Below the pieces are notes generated by a model. The model was not told the DNA's origin. It saw only the letters and a program-made list of their open reading frames with translations, and did not search any database. The translations under genes and the position numbers were made by a program. Source: Cellulomonas taurus (GTDB lineage Bacteria > Actinomycetota > Actinomycetes > Actinomycetales > Cellulomonadaceae). Taken from it: DNA of 64,000 nt. The first letter of the stretch is position 1; each line of letters starts with the position of its first letter. The stretch is taken from contig NZ_CP051884.1 in the NCBI RefSeq assembly GCF_012931845.1, positions 1,178,001 through 1,242,000 of the forward strand. Direction: 5' to 3'. Of this stretch, positions 1-8,006 are shown in pieces.

Positions 1-1
1 G

Positions 2-379
2 CAGTCGCTGCCGGGCGACGTGATGGAAGCGGCCAAGATCGACGGCGCCAGCCCGTGGCGGGCCTTCCGCTCGGTGACCATGCCGCTGCTGCTGGTCTCC
101 ACCACCCCGCTGCTGATCAGCAGCTTCGCGTTCAACTTCAACAACTTCACGTTGATCTACATGCTGACCGGCGGTGGGCCACGGTTCTCCGACGCCTCGG
201 TGCCGCTGGGCCACACCGACATCCTGATCTCGATGGTCTACAACATCGCCGGGGTGGACGGGAACGCGTCCAAGAACTACGGCCTGGCCAGCGCGCTGTC
301 GATCATGATCTTCGTGATCGTCGGCGGGATCTCGGCCCTGGCCTTCCGCAAGACCCGTCAGCTGGAGGAGATCAACTGA
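2..379 (+). CDS. MalF-type sugar ABC transporter permease, C-terminal part (5' truncated by window edge)
   Basis: This is the last ~125 codons of an inner-membrane permease subunit of a carbohydrate ABC importer. The EAA loop that contacts the ATPase is visible at the start (EAAKIDGAS), followed by hydrophobic segments and the MalF-like stretch TLIYMLTGGGP. It probably pairs with the next gene, whose ATG overlaps this stop codon (ATGA), to form the channel for maltose or maltodextrin. The downstream amylase-type enzyme supports that substrate, but the binding protein lies outside the window, so the substrate is inferred. Confidence 0.88.
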   Translation, partial: QSLPGDVMEAAKIDGASPWRAFRSVTMPLLLVSTTPLLISSFAFNFNNFTLIYMLTGGGPRFSDASVPLGHTDILISMVYNIAGVDGNASKNYGLASALSIMIFVIVGGISALAFRKTRQLEEIN

Positions 380-1260
380 TGTCCGCGACGACTCCCGAGC
401 ACCCCAAGCTGTCATTCGGTCGCTGGACCCGGGAACTGGGCTGGCGGCACCTGATCGGCGTGATCTTCGTGGTCTACGCCGCGTTCCCGCTGGTCTACCT
501 GGTGTCGGCGGCGCTGTCCTCCGGCGGCACGCTCACCGGCTCCAACAGCCTGTTCAGCGACGTCACCGGCTCGAACTTCAGCACCCTGTTCGACAGCACC
601 AAGTTCTGGACCTGGCTGGGCAACTCGCTGGTCATCTCGGTGACCAGCTCGGTCGGCGCGATGCTGCTCGGCGCGGCCGCCGCCTATGCGTTCAGCCGGT
701 TCCGGTTCCGCGGTCGTCGGTCGGGGCTGACCGGGCTGCTGATCGTGCAGATGTTCCCCCAGATGCTGGCCTTCGTGGCGATCTTCCTGCTGCTGCTCGG
801 CCTGGGAGACGTCTTCCCGGCGCTGGGGCTGAACGGCAAGCTCGGCCTGATCGCCGTCTACCTCGGTGGCGCGCTGGGCTCGAACACCTTCCTGATGTAC
901 GGCTTCTTCAACACCATCCCGCGTGAGCTGGACGAGGCGGCCAAGATCGACGGCGCCACCCACGCGCAGATCTACTGGACGATCATCCTGCGGCTGGTCG
1001 CGCCGATCCTCGCCGTGGTCACGCTGCTGGCCTTCATCAGCACCTTCGGCGAGTTCATCGTCGCCCGGATCGTGCTGCCGGCCGAGTCGTCCTGGACGGT
1101 GGCCGTGGGGCTGTACTCGTTGGTCTCCGACCAGCTGGCCGCCAACTGGGGGGTGTTCGCCGCCGGTGCGGTGATCGCCGCGTTCCCGGTGCTCGCCCTG
1201 TTCCTGTTCCTGCAGAAGTACATCGTCGGTGGCCTGACCGCCGGCTCCGTGAAGGGCTGA
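379..1260 (+). CDS. MalG-type sugar ABC transporter permease
   Basis: A 293-aa permease of the binding-protein-dependent (MalG) family with about six hydrophobic segments. The EAA loop reads DEAAKIDGATHAQIYW near residues 185-200, with the conserved glycine, and the end has the usual MalG pattern (GLTAGSVKG). The ATG overlaps the stop of the preceding MalF-type gene by one base, which fixes the start and implies coupled translation. Together the two form the transmembrane channel of a CUT1 importer. No ATPase gene is present; in many actinobacteria a shared MsiK-type ATPase serves such importers. The GH13 enzyme 6 bp downstream suggests alpha-glucan oligosaccharides as cargo. Confidence 0.92.
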   Translation: MSATTPEHPKLSFGRWTRELGWRHLIGVIFVVYAAFPLVYLVSAALSSGGTLTGSNSLFSDVTGSNFSTLFDSTKFWTWLGNSLVISVTSSVGAMLLGAAAAYAFSRFRFRGRRSGLTGLLIVQMFPQMLAFVAIFLLLLGLGDVFPALGLNGKLGLIAVYLGGALGSNTFLMYGFFNTIPRELDEAAKIDGATHAQIYWTIILRLVAPILAVVTLLAFISTFGEFIVARIVLPAESSWTVAVGLYSLVSDQLAANWGVFAAGAVIAAFPVLALFLFLQKYIVGGLTAGSVKG

Positions 1261-1266
1261 CCCGCC

Positions 1267-3072
1267 GTGCACCTGTTCCTCCCGCCGCACCACGACGGGT
1301 CGGCGCTCTACGTCCCGACCCGGACCCCGCGGCTGGGGGAGCAGGTGCCGGTGCGGCTGCGGGTCCCCGGCCCGGCACCCGAGGCGGTCTGGCTCCGGGT
1401 GGTCGAGGACGGTGAGCCCCGGGTCTACCCGGCCACGCTCACCGACACCATCGACGACGAGCACTGGTTCACCGCCCACGTCCCGATGACCAACCCGGTG
1501 ACCAGCTACCGGTTCCTCCTGGTCGGCGAGCAGTACGACGGCGGGCAGGCATGGCTGAACGGCGAGGGACTGATCGCCCGGGACGTGCCCGACGCCAGCG
1601 ACTTCCGGCTCACCACCACGGAGCCGGGCCCCGCCTGGGCGCGCGACGCGGTGGTCTACCAGGTGTTCCCCGACCGCTTCGCCCGCTCCGCCGCCGCCGA
1701 CCAGCGCGCGACGCCGGACTGGGCGCTGCCCGCGCAGTGGGGCGACGAGCCGATCGGCGGCGGGCCGGGCACCGGCACCCAGTTCTACGGCGGCGACCTG
1801 ACCGGCATCGAGGAACACCTCGACCACCTGGAACGCCTCGGCGTCACCACGCTCTACCTCACGCCGTCGTTCCCGGGCCGGTCCAACCACCGCTACGACG
1901 CCGCCACCTTCGACGCGATCGACCCGCTGCTCGGCGGGGACGACGCGCTCGCCTCGCTGGCGGACGCCGTGCACCGACGCGGGCTGCGGATCGTCGGTGA
2001 CCTGACCACCAACCACACCGGCGACGCGCACGACTGGTTCACCCGCGCGCAGGACCCCGCGTCCGTCGAACGCTCCTTCTACTACTGGACCGACACCGCA
2101 CCGGGCTACGTCGGCTGGCTGGGTCACGCCTCCCTGCCCAAGCTCAACCACAACGACCCGGCACTGCAGGACCGGATGGCCCGAGTCGTCACCCGCTACC
2201 TGGACGCCCCCTTCCACCTGGACGGCTGGCGGATCGACGTCGCGAACATGACCGGTCGCCAGGGCGCCGACGACCTCACCCACGAGGTCTCCCGCCGGGT
2301 GCGGTCCACGATCGAGTCGGTGCGCCCGGACGGGGTGCTGATCGCCGAGCACTTCCACGACGCCGGGGTCGACCTGACCGCCGGTGGCTGGCACGGCACC
2401 ATGAACTACTCGGCCTTCACCCGACCGGTGTGGAGCTGGCTCGCCGCCGACTCCGACCTGCGCTACGTGGAGATGCCCAGCCCGATCCCGCACCGTCGCG
2501 GCCCGGCGGTGGTCGCCGCGATGCGTGACTTCGGTGCCGCCGTCCCGTGGTCGGTCACCACCCGGCAGTGGAACCTGCTCGGCTCGCACGACACCCCGCG
2601 GATCCGCACCGTGCTCGGCAGCCGGGACCGGGTCGAGGTCGCCGCCGGACTGCTGTTCACCTACCCCGGCACGCCGGTGCTGTTCGCCGGGGACGAGGGC
2701 GGCGCCGTCGGCACCAACGGCGAGCACGCCCGGGTCACCATGCCCTGGTCGCAGATCGAGGCCGGCGGCGGTCCCGACTGGGACGCCGAGACCTTCGAGG
2801 TGTACCGCTCGCTGATCGCCCTGCGCGCCGCCCACCCCGCGCTGCGGGAGGGCGGGCTGCGCTGGGTCGTGATCGAGGACGACGCGATCGGGTATCTCCG
2901 GGAGACCGCCGACGAGCGGCTGTTGGTCCTGGCGACCCGTGCGCCCTGGGCGGGGGCCGAGCTCCCCGCGTCGCTCGGCACCGCGCTGAACGTCTACGGC
3001 GGAGCCGAGCTCGGCTCCGCCCGCGCCCTGCCCACCCACGGGCCGACGTTCCAGGTGTGGACGCTGGGCTGA
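1267..3072 (+). CDS. GH13 alpha-glucan hydrolase (cyclomaltodextrinase/neopullulanase-like)
   Basis: A 601-aa glycoside hydrolase family 13 enzyme. An N-terminal beta-sandwich of about 120 residues precedes the TIM barrel, which opens with VVYQVFPDRF near residue 130. The four GH13 regions are visible: DLTTNHTG, GWRIDVANM (nucleophile Asp, ~323), LIAEHFHD (acid/base Glu, ~360) and LGSHDTPR (transition-state Asp, ~441). There is no signal peptide, so it probably acts in the cytoplasm on maltodextrins brought in by the MalFG-type importer just upstream, with which it shares an operon (6-bp gap). An N-terminal domain of this type is typical of the neopullulanase/cyclomaltodextrinase subfamily; the exact bond specificity cannot be read from the sequence. 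Confidence 0.9.
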   Translation: MHLFLPPHHDGSALYVPTRTPRLGEQVPVRLRVPGPAPEAVWLRVVEDGEPRVYPATLTDTIDDEHWFTAHVPMTNPVTSYRFLLVGEQYDGGQAWLNGEGLIARDVPDASDFRLTTTEPGPAWARDAVVYQVFPDRFARSAAADQRATPDWALPAQWGDEPIGGGPGTGTQFYGGDLTGIEEHLDHLERLGVTTLYLTPSFPGRSNHRYDAATFDAIDPLLGGDDALASLADAVHRRGLRIVGDLTTNHTGDAHDWFTRAQDPASVERSFYYWTDTAPGYVGWLGHASLPKLNHNDPALQDRMARVVTRYLDAPFHLDGWRIDVANMTGRQGADDLTHEVSRRVRSTIESVRPDGVLIAEHFHDAGVDLTAGGWHGTMNYSAFTRPVWSWLAADSDLRYVEMPSPIPHRRGPAVVAAMRDFGAAVPWSVTTRQWNLLGSHDTPRIRTVLGSRDRVEVAAGLLFTYPGTPVLFAGDEGGAVGTNGEHARVTMPWSQIEAGGGPDWDAETFEVYRSLIALRAAHPALREGGLRWVVIEDDAIGYLRETADERLLVLATRAPWAGAELPASLGTALNVYGGAELGSARALPTHGPTFQVWTLG

Positions 3073-3085
3073 GCGCGTCCTCACT

Positions 3086-3091
3086 TAGGCT
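3086..3091 (+). promoter_or_regulatory. Putative -10 of a leaderless dgt transcript
   Basis: TAGGCT fits the actinobacterial -10 consensus TANNNT and lies 6 nt before the GTG of dgt, with no Shine-Dalgarno between. This geometry puts the transcription start at the start codon. No clear -35 is seen. Confidence 0.45.
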
Positions 3092-3097
3092 GGGACC

Positions 3098-4375
3098 GTG
3101 AGCAGCAGCGACCTTCCCGACGGCTACACCGAGGCTGATCGGGAGCGTTGGGTGCCGGAAGCCCCCAAGTCGCGCGCCCGCAGCCCCTTCGAGCGCGACC
3201 GCGGCCGCCTGGTGCACTCCTCCGCGCTGCGTCGGCTCGGTGCCAAGACCCAGGTGCTCGGCCCCAGCTCCGACGACTTCATCCGCACCCGCCTCACCCA
3301 CACCCTGGAGGTGGCCCAGGTCGGTCGGGAGATCGGCAAGATCCTCGGCTGCGACCCGGACGTGGTGGACACCGCCTGCCTGGCGCACGACCTCGGTCAC
3401 CCGCCGTTCGGGCACAACGGCGAGCGCGCGCTGGCGCACCTGTCCCGCGACATCGGCGGCTTCGAGGGCAACGCCCAGACCCTCCGGCTGCTCACCCGGC
3501 TCGAACCCAAGGTGATCACCGAGGACGGCGGCAGCGCCGGGCTCAACCTGACCCGGGCCAGCCTGGACGCCTCGGTGAAGTACCCGTGGGCGATCGGGCA
3601 GGGGCCGGTCAGCGCGACCAGCGGGCGACCGACGCACAAGTTCGGCGTCTACGCGGACGACCAGCCGGTGTTCGACTGGCTGCGCGGCGACGCCCCCGTC
3701 GGGCGCAAATGCCTGGAGGCCCAGGTGATGGACCTCGCCGACGACATCTCCTACTCGGTGCACGACGTCGAGGACGCGGTGGTCGGCGGCCGGTTCGACC
3801 TGGGGGTGCTCGGCCAGCCGGAGGAACGCGCGCGGGTCGTCGAGGCGATCCAGACCTGGTACGGCGACGCCATCGACGCGGCCGGACTCGAGGCCGCGAT
3901 GGACCGCCTGGTGCGCGCCGACCTGTGGCGCACCGGATTCGACGGGTCACGTCCGGCCCTGGCCGCGCTGAAGAACACCACCAGCCAGTTGATCGGCCGG
4001 TTCGCCCGCGCCGCCCAGCTCGCCACCCGCGAGGTCTACGGCCCGGGACCCCTGACCCGGTACGCCGCCGACCTGATCGTGCCCACCGCGACCACCGCGG
4101 AGATCCTGGTGCTCAAGGGCCTGGCCGTCGCCTACGTGATGGCCCCCCGCGAACTCGAACCGCTGTACCAGCGCCAGCGCGAGATCCTCGCCGATCTGGT
4201 GCACGTCCTCGCCGACCGCGCCCCGGTCAGCCTGGAACCGCCGTTCGCCGCCGACTGGCGGGCCGCCGCCGACGACGGTGCGCGGCTGCGGGTGGTGATC
4301 GACCAGGTCGCCTCGCTCACCGACGTCTCCGCGGCCGCCTGGCACGCGCGGTTGGCGCCGCCGCCGCGGTACTGA
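3098..4375 (+). CDS. dgt: Deoxyguanosinetriphosphate triphosphohydrolase-like protein (HD domain)
   Basis: A 425-aa HD-superfamily phosphohydrolase of the dGTPase type, which hydrolyses dNTP to deoxynucleoside and triphosphate. The metal-binding HD motif is in CLAHDLGHPPFGHNGERAL near residues 92-110, preceded by the family signature RTRLTHTLEV. A second His/Asp cluster follows at MDLADDISYSVHDVED. The GTG start follows a -10-like hexamer at leaderless distance. In many actinobacteria dgt lies directly before dnaG; here an alcohol dehydrogenase gene and a repeat array sit between them, so the pairing is kept but interrupted. Confidence 0.93.
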   Translation: MSSSDLPDGYTEADRERWVPEAPKSRARSPFERDRGRLVHSSALRRLGAKTQVLGPSSDDFIRTRLTHTLEVAQVGREIGKILGCDPDVVDTACLAHDLGHPPFGHNGERALAHLSRDIGGFEGNAQTLRLLTRLEPKVITEDGGSAGLNLTRASLDASVKYPWAIGQGPVSATSGRPTHKFGVYADDQPVFDWLRGDAPVGRKCLEAQVMDLADDISYSVHDVEDAVVGGRFDLGVLGQPEERARVVEAIQTWYGDAIDAAGLEAAMDRLVRADLWRTGFDGSRPALAALKNTTSQLIGRFARAAQLATREVYGPGPLTRYAADLIVPTATTAEILVLKGLAVAYVMAPRELEPLYQRQREILADLVHVLADRAPVSLEPPFAADWRAAADDGARLRVVIDQVASLTDVSAAAWHARLAPPPRY

Positions 4376-4430
4376 GTGGCGACCACCTAGTTCCCACGGT
4401 CGACTACTCGGTAAACCCGACAGTCGCCAC
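4376..4430. repeat. Inverted repeat between dgt and the alcohol dehydrogenase gene
   Basis: GTGGCGAC (4376-4383) is matched by its reverse complement GTCGCCAC (4423-4430), with a 39-nt loop. The arms are also followed or preceded by a repeated CCACCTAGT. It could be a weak terminator for dgt or a regulator site for the downstream gene; the long loop argues against a simple terminator. Confidence 0.3.
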
Positions 4431-4507
4431 CTAGTGCCGGCTTCCTGGGCGTGAACTGACCGGAGCGCTCACCCGCGCTGACCGAACGTCCGCTGGGAGG
4501 AAACACC

Positions 4508-5539
4508 ATGAGCACGATGAAGGCAGCAGTCGTCCACGAGTTCGCGCAGCCGCTGACCGTCGACGAGATCCCGGTCCCCACACCCGGACCGCAGCAGGCG
4601 CTGGTGAAGGTCAGGTTCTCCGGCGTGTGTCACACCGACCTGCACGCGGCGCACGGCGACTGGCCGGTGAAGCCCAGCCCGCCGTTCGTCCCCGGCCACG
4701 AGGGTGTCGGCGAGGTCGTGGCGATCGGTGACCAGGTCACCCGGGTGGCCGTCGGCGACCTGGTCGGCAACGCCTGGCTGTGGAGCGCCTGCGGCGAGTG
4801 CGAGTACTGCGAGACCGGCTGGGAGACGCTCTGCCCCCGGCAGGAGAACGGCGGGTACTCGGTGGACGGGTCGTTCGGGCAGTACATGCTGGTCGACGCC
4901 CGGTACGCACCGCTGATCCCGGCGGGGGTCGACCTGGCGGCGGTCGCCCCGATCCTGTGCGCCGGGGTCACCGTCTACAAGGGCCTCAAGCGCACCGACA
5001 CCCGGCCCGGCCAGTGGGTGCTGATCTCCGGCATCGGCGGCCTCGGCCACATCGCGGTGCAGTACGCGGTGGCGATGGGGCTGCGGGTGGTCGCGGTGGA
5101 CGTCGACGACGAGAAGCTGGCACTGGCCCGCACCCACGGCGCCGAGATCACCGTCAACGCCCGCACCAGCGACGACCCGGCCGCCGAGATCCAGCGGCTG
5201 ACCGGGGGCGGCGTGCAGGGCGGTCTGGTCACCGCCGTCAACGGACACGCGTTCCCGCAGGCGATCGGCGCCCTGCGGCGCGGCGGCACCGTCGCCCTGG
5301 TCGGGCTGCCGCCGGAGCAGTTCCCGCTGGACATCTTCAGCACCGTGCTGCTGGGGCTGACCGTGCGCGGCTCGATCGTCGGCACCCGCAAGGACATGGC
5401 CGAGGCGGTGGACTTCTTCGCCCGCGGCAAGATCCAGCCGACCTATACCGTGCGCCCGATGTCGGACATCAATGCGATCTTCGGCGAGATGGAGCGCGGC
5501 GGGATCGACGGCCGGATCGTGATCGACCTGGACGCCTGA
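4508..5539 (+). CDS. adhP: Zinc-dependent alcohol dehydrogenase (AdhP-like)
   Basis: A 343-aa medium-chain dehydrogenase/reductase. The catalytic-zinc residues are in GVCHTDLHAAHGDW (Cys ~40) and the GHEGVGEV motif; the structural zinc Cys set is in CGECEYCETGWETLC. A Rossmann motif (SGIGGLGHIAVQYA) binds NAD(H). The pattern and length match AdhP-type primary-alcohol dehydrogenases interconverting ethanol and acetaldehyde. A strong ribosome site (GGAGG) sits about 9 nt before the ATG. It is probably monocistronic, as an unusual tandem repeat follows directly. Its insertion between dgt and dnaG has no obvious functional link with either gene. Confidence 0.92.
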   Translation: MSTMKAAVVHEFAQPLTVDEIPVPTPGPQQALVKVRFSGVCHTDLHAAHGDWPVKPSPPFVPGHEGVGEVVAIGDQVTRVAVGDLVGNAWLWSACGECEYCETGWETLCPRQENGGYSVDGSFGQYMLVDARYAPLIPAGVDLAAVAPILCAGVTVYKGLKRTDTRPGQWVLISGIGGLGHIAVQYAVAMGLRVVAVDVDDEKLALARTHGAEITVNARTSDDPAAEIQRLTGGGVQGGLVTAVNGHAFPQAIGALRRGGTVALVGLPPEQFPLDIFSTVLLGLTVRGSIVGTRKDMAEAVDFFARGKIQPTYTVRPMSDINAIFGEMERGGIDGRIVIDLDA

Positions 5540-5544
5540 TGCGC

Positions 5545-5728
5545 GACCGGCTGGGCGCCCGAGCCGGGACCGACTGCGCGCCCGAGCCAGGACCGACTGC
5601 GCGCCCGAGCCGGGACCGACTGCGCGCCTGAGCTGGGACCGACTGCGCGCCTGAGCTGGGACCGGCTGGGCGCCTGAGCTGGGACCGGCCGGGCGCCTGA
5701 GCCGGAGTCGATTGCGCGCTTGAGCCGT
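5545..5728. repeat. 23-bp tandem repeat array (8 copies)
   Basis: Eight consecutive 23-bp units begin at 5545, 5568, 5591, 5614, 5637, 5660, 5683 and 5706, close to GACCGACTGCGCGCCTGAGC plus TGG. Units 2-5 carry GACTGCGCGCC, while units 1, 6 and 7 carry GGCTGGGCGCC or a close variant. The array fills most of the space between the alcohol dehydrogenase stop and dnaG. It has no spacers and no leader, so it is not CRISPR. Its core ACTGCGCGCCCGAG nearly matches the core of the 20-bp units at 36001-36096. Confidence 0.9.
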
Positions 5729-5786
5729 GACGGGCCGGCCGTCGTCCCGACCAGGGGGCGGCGGCCGTCGGGCCGTCCGGCGGCAC

Positions 5787-5792
5787 TAGGAT
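5787..5792 (+). promoter_or_regulatory. Putative -10 of a leaderless dnaG transcript
   Basis: TAGGAT lies 6 nt before the dnaG GTG, the same geometry as for dgt. No ribosome-binding site is seen before the GTG, which supports a leaderless mRNA. Confidence 0.5.
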
Positions 5793-5798
5793 CGTGGC

Positions 5799-7799
5799 GT
5801 GGCAGGACGGATCCGGCGGGAGGACGTGGAGGCGGTCCGCGAGCGCGCCCGGATCGAGGACATCGTCGGCGAACAGGTGGCGCTGAAGACCGCCGGCGTC
5901 GGCTCGATGAAGGGCCTGTGTCCTTTCCACGACGAGCGCACCCCCTCCTTCCACGTCCGGCCCCAGGTCGGGCTGTACCACTGCTTCGGCTGCGGCGAGG
6001 GCGGCGACGTCATCGACTTCGTGCAGAAGGTCGACGGCCTGCCGTTCAGCGAGGCGGTCGAGTACCTGGCCGGGCGGGTCGGCATCCAGCTGCGGTACGA
6101 GGAGGGCGGCGGCCCGCGGCCCGGGATGGAGCCCGGCACCCGACAGCGGCTGCTGGAGGCGCACCGGGTGGCCGGTGAGTTCTTCGCCGAGCAGCTGCTC
6201 ACCCCCGGCGCCGCGGCTGCCCGCGACTTCCTCGCCGGGCGCGGCTTCGACCGGTCGGCGGCCGAGCAGTTCGGCATCGGGTACGCGCCGCAGAGCTGGG
6301 ACCAGCTGCTCCGGCACCTGCGCGGTCGCAGCTTCACCGAGAAGGAACTGATCGCCAGCGGGTTGATGAGCCAGGGCAACCGGGGGATCTACGACCGGTT
6401 CCGTGGTCGCCTGGTCTGGCCGATCCGCGAGGTCACCGGCGACACCGTCGGCTTCGGGGCGCGGCGGCTCTACGACGACGACCAGGGCCCCAAGTACTTG
6501 AACACCCCGGAGACGGCGCTCTACAAGAAGTCCCATGTGCTGTATGGCATCGACCTGGCCAAGCGGGAGATCGCCCGCACCAAGAAGGTCGTGGTCGTCG
6601 AGGGCTACACCGACGTGATGGCGATGCACCTGTCCGGGGTCGGCACCGCCATCGCGACCTGCGGCACCGCCTTCGGTCCGGAGCACGCGCGGATCGTGCG
6701 GCGGTTGATGGGCGACGTCGGTGACAAGGGTGCCGTCGTCTTCACCTTCGACGGCGACGAGGCCGGGCAGAAGGCGGCGATGAAGGCGCACGAGCAGCAG
6801 GGGACCCTGGGCGTGCCCGCCTACGTCGCGGTCGCCGATGAGGGCATGGACCCCTGCGACCTGCGCCAGCGCAAGGGCCCGGACGCGGTGCGCGCGCTGG
6901 TGGACTCCCCGCCGCCGCTGTTCCGGTTCGTGCTGCGCCGTCAGCTCGCCGAGTACGACCTGAGCACCGTCGAGGGCCGGGCCGGTGCGCTGCGCGAGTG
7001 TGCGCCCACGGTGGCCGGGATCCCGCGGCCGGACCTGCGCGAGGGGTACACCCGCGAGCTCGCCGGGTGGTTGGGGATGGACCTGCCCACCGTGCAGCAG
7101 GCGGTGCGGGCGGCCGGTGCCGCGGCACGGTCGGCGGCGAACGGTCGCGGCAGCCAGGACGGTCGGCCGGGAACCGACGGCCGCGGGTCCAGCGCGGATG
7201 GTCGGGGCGGGATGGACGGTCGGGGTCTGGAATCGCGCGGTCGGACCGGCCAGGCGGCTGGACCGGGCGAGCGCGGCGCGGATCCGGTGCCGGTGCTGCA
7301 GATGCCGATGCCCGACCCGCGCGACCCGGTGGCCACCACCGAGCGTCGTGCCCTGGAGGTCGTGCTCCAGCTGCCGGACCTGGTGCCGGTCGAATTCGAT
7401 CAGCTCGAAGCGGAGACCTTCGGCGCACCCGCCTACCGGGCCGTGCACGCCGCGATCCGGGCCGCCGGTGGGGCGACCCGAGCCAAGGTGCTGGCCGCCG
7501 ATCACGGCACCGCCGCCTGGGTGGAGGCCGTGCGCGAGCAGTCGGCGGGTCCGGTGCACTCGCTGATCACCCGACTCGCCGTCGAACCCATCCCGGAGGA
7601 CCGACCGGACAAGCTGCCCGGCTACGCCCGTGGCCTGGTGATGGCGCTGGTCGAGCTGGCGCTCACCCGGCACATCGCGGACCTGCGCGGCCGGTTGCAG
7701 CGACTGGACCCCAGCGCCGAACCGGATGCCCAGCGCGAGGTGTTCCAGCAGTTGCTCGCCGCCGAGGACCAGCGGCGAGCGCTGCGGGAGAGCGCCTGA
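5799..7799 (+). CDS. dnaG: DNA primase DnaG
   Basis: A 666-aa primase that makes RNA primers at the replication fork. The N-terminal CHC2 zinc finger is clear (LCPFHDERTPSF near 40-52 and YHCFGCGEGGD near 60-72). The catalytic TOPRIM fold follows, with the acidic residues in VVVVEGYTDVM (~267) and FTFDGDEAGQKA (~317). A low-complexity Gly/Arg/Asp-rich linker of about 60 residues (~440-500) separates the core from the C-terminal helicase-interacting domain (up to QRRALRESA). The GTG start gives the usual N-terminus (AGRIRREDVEAVRERA). It appears transcribed alone from a leaderless promoter; dgt is upstream, as in many actinobacteria. Confidence 0.97.
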   Translation: MAGRIRREDVEAVRERARIEDIVGEQVALKTAGVGSMKGLCPFHDERTPSFHVRPQVGLYHCFGCGEGGDVIDFVQKVDGLPFSEAVEYLAGRVGIQLRYEEGGGPRPGMEPGTRQRLLEAHRVAGEFFAEQLLTPGAAAARDFLAGRGFDRSAAEQFGIGYAPQSWDQLLRHLRGRSFTEKELIASGLMSQGNRGIYDRFRGRLVWPIREVTGDTVGFGARRLYDDDQGPKYLNTPETALYKKSHVLYGIDLAKREIARTKKVVVVEGYTDVMAMHLSGVGTAIATCGTAFGPEHARIVRRLMGDVGDKGAVVFTFDGDEAGQKAAMKAHEQQGTLGVPAYVAVADEGMDPCDLRQRKGPDAVRALVDSPPPLFRFVLRRQLAEYDLSTVEGRAGALRECAPTVAGIPRPDLREGYTRELAGWLGMDLPTVQQAVRAAGAAARSAANGRGSQDGRPGTDGRGSSADGRGGMDGRGLESRGRTGQAAGPGERGADPVPVLQMPMPDPRDPVATTERRALEVVLQLPDLVPVEFDQLEAETFGAPAYRAVHAAIRAAGGATRAKVLAADHGTAAWVEAVREQSAGPVHSLITRLAVEPIPEDRPDKLPGYARGLVMALVELALTRHIADLRGRLQRLDPSAEPDAQREVFQQLLAAEDQRRALRESA

Positions 7800-7817
7800 G
7801 TGGTGGCGGTGCGGGCG

Positions 7818-7846
7818 ACGTCGGATCGCCATCGGTGCTCCGACGT
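7818..7846. terminator. Inverted repeat downstream of dnaG
   Basis: ACGTCGGA (7818-7825) and TCCGACGT (7839-7846) form a perfect 8-bp stem with a 13-nt loop, just after the dnaG stop. No T-tract follows, so this is a probable but unproven terminator. Confidence 0.4.
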
Positions 7847-7947
7847 GCCAGCCGTCGATCGCCACCGGCGCCGCAAACAGGCCGGCAGCCGGACCGTGAC
7901 TGGTGCTGCCGACGTGCTGGCCCGGGTTGCGGCGGGACGGGCGCCGC

Positions 7948-7966
7948 GCGCGCACCGGGTGCGCGC
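7948..7966. terminator. Strong GC hairpin between convergent dnaG and surface-protein genes
   Basis: GCGCGCAC (7948-7955) pairs with GTGCGCGC (7959-7966) around a 3-nt loop. It lies between two convergent genes, 41 bp from the stop of the minus-strand surface protein, and could serve either strand. Confidence 0.5.
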
Positions 7967-8006
7967 CCCGGTTGTGCTCCGAGGCGCGCACCCTGTCGCT
8001 CAGTAG

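Noticed and set aside
412..3084. Very long open frame antisense to MalG and the GH13 gene
   Set aside because: Arg/Gly/Pro/Gln-rich composition and no domain; it is the third-position shadow of real plus-strand genes with clear catalytic motifs.
5545..5728. CRISPR array
   Set aside because: Units of 23 bp follow each other with no spacers, and no cas genes are present.
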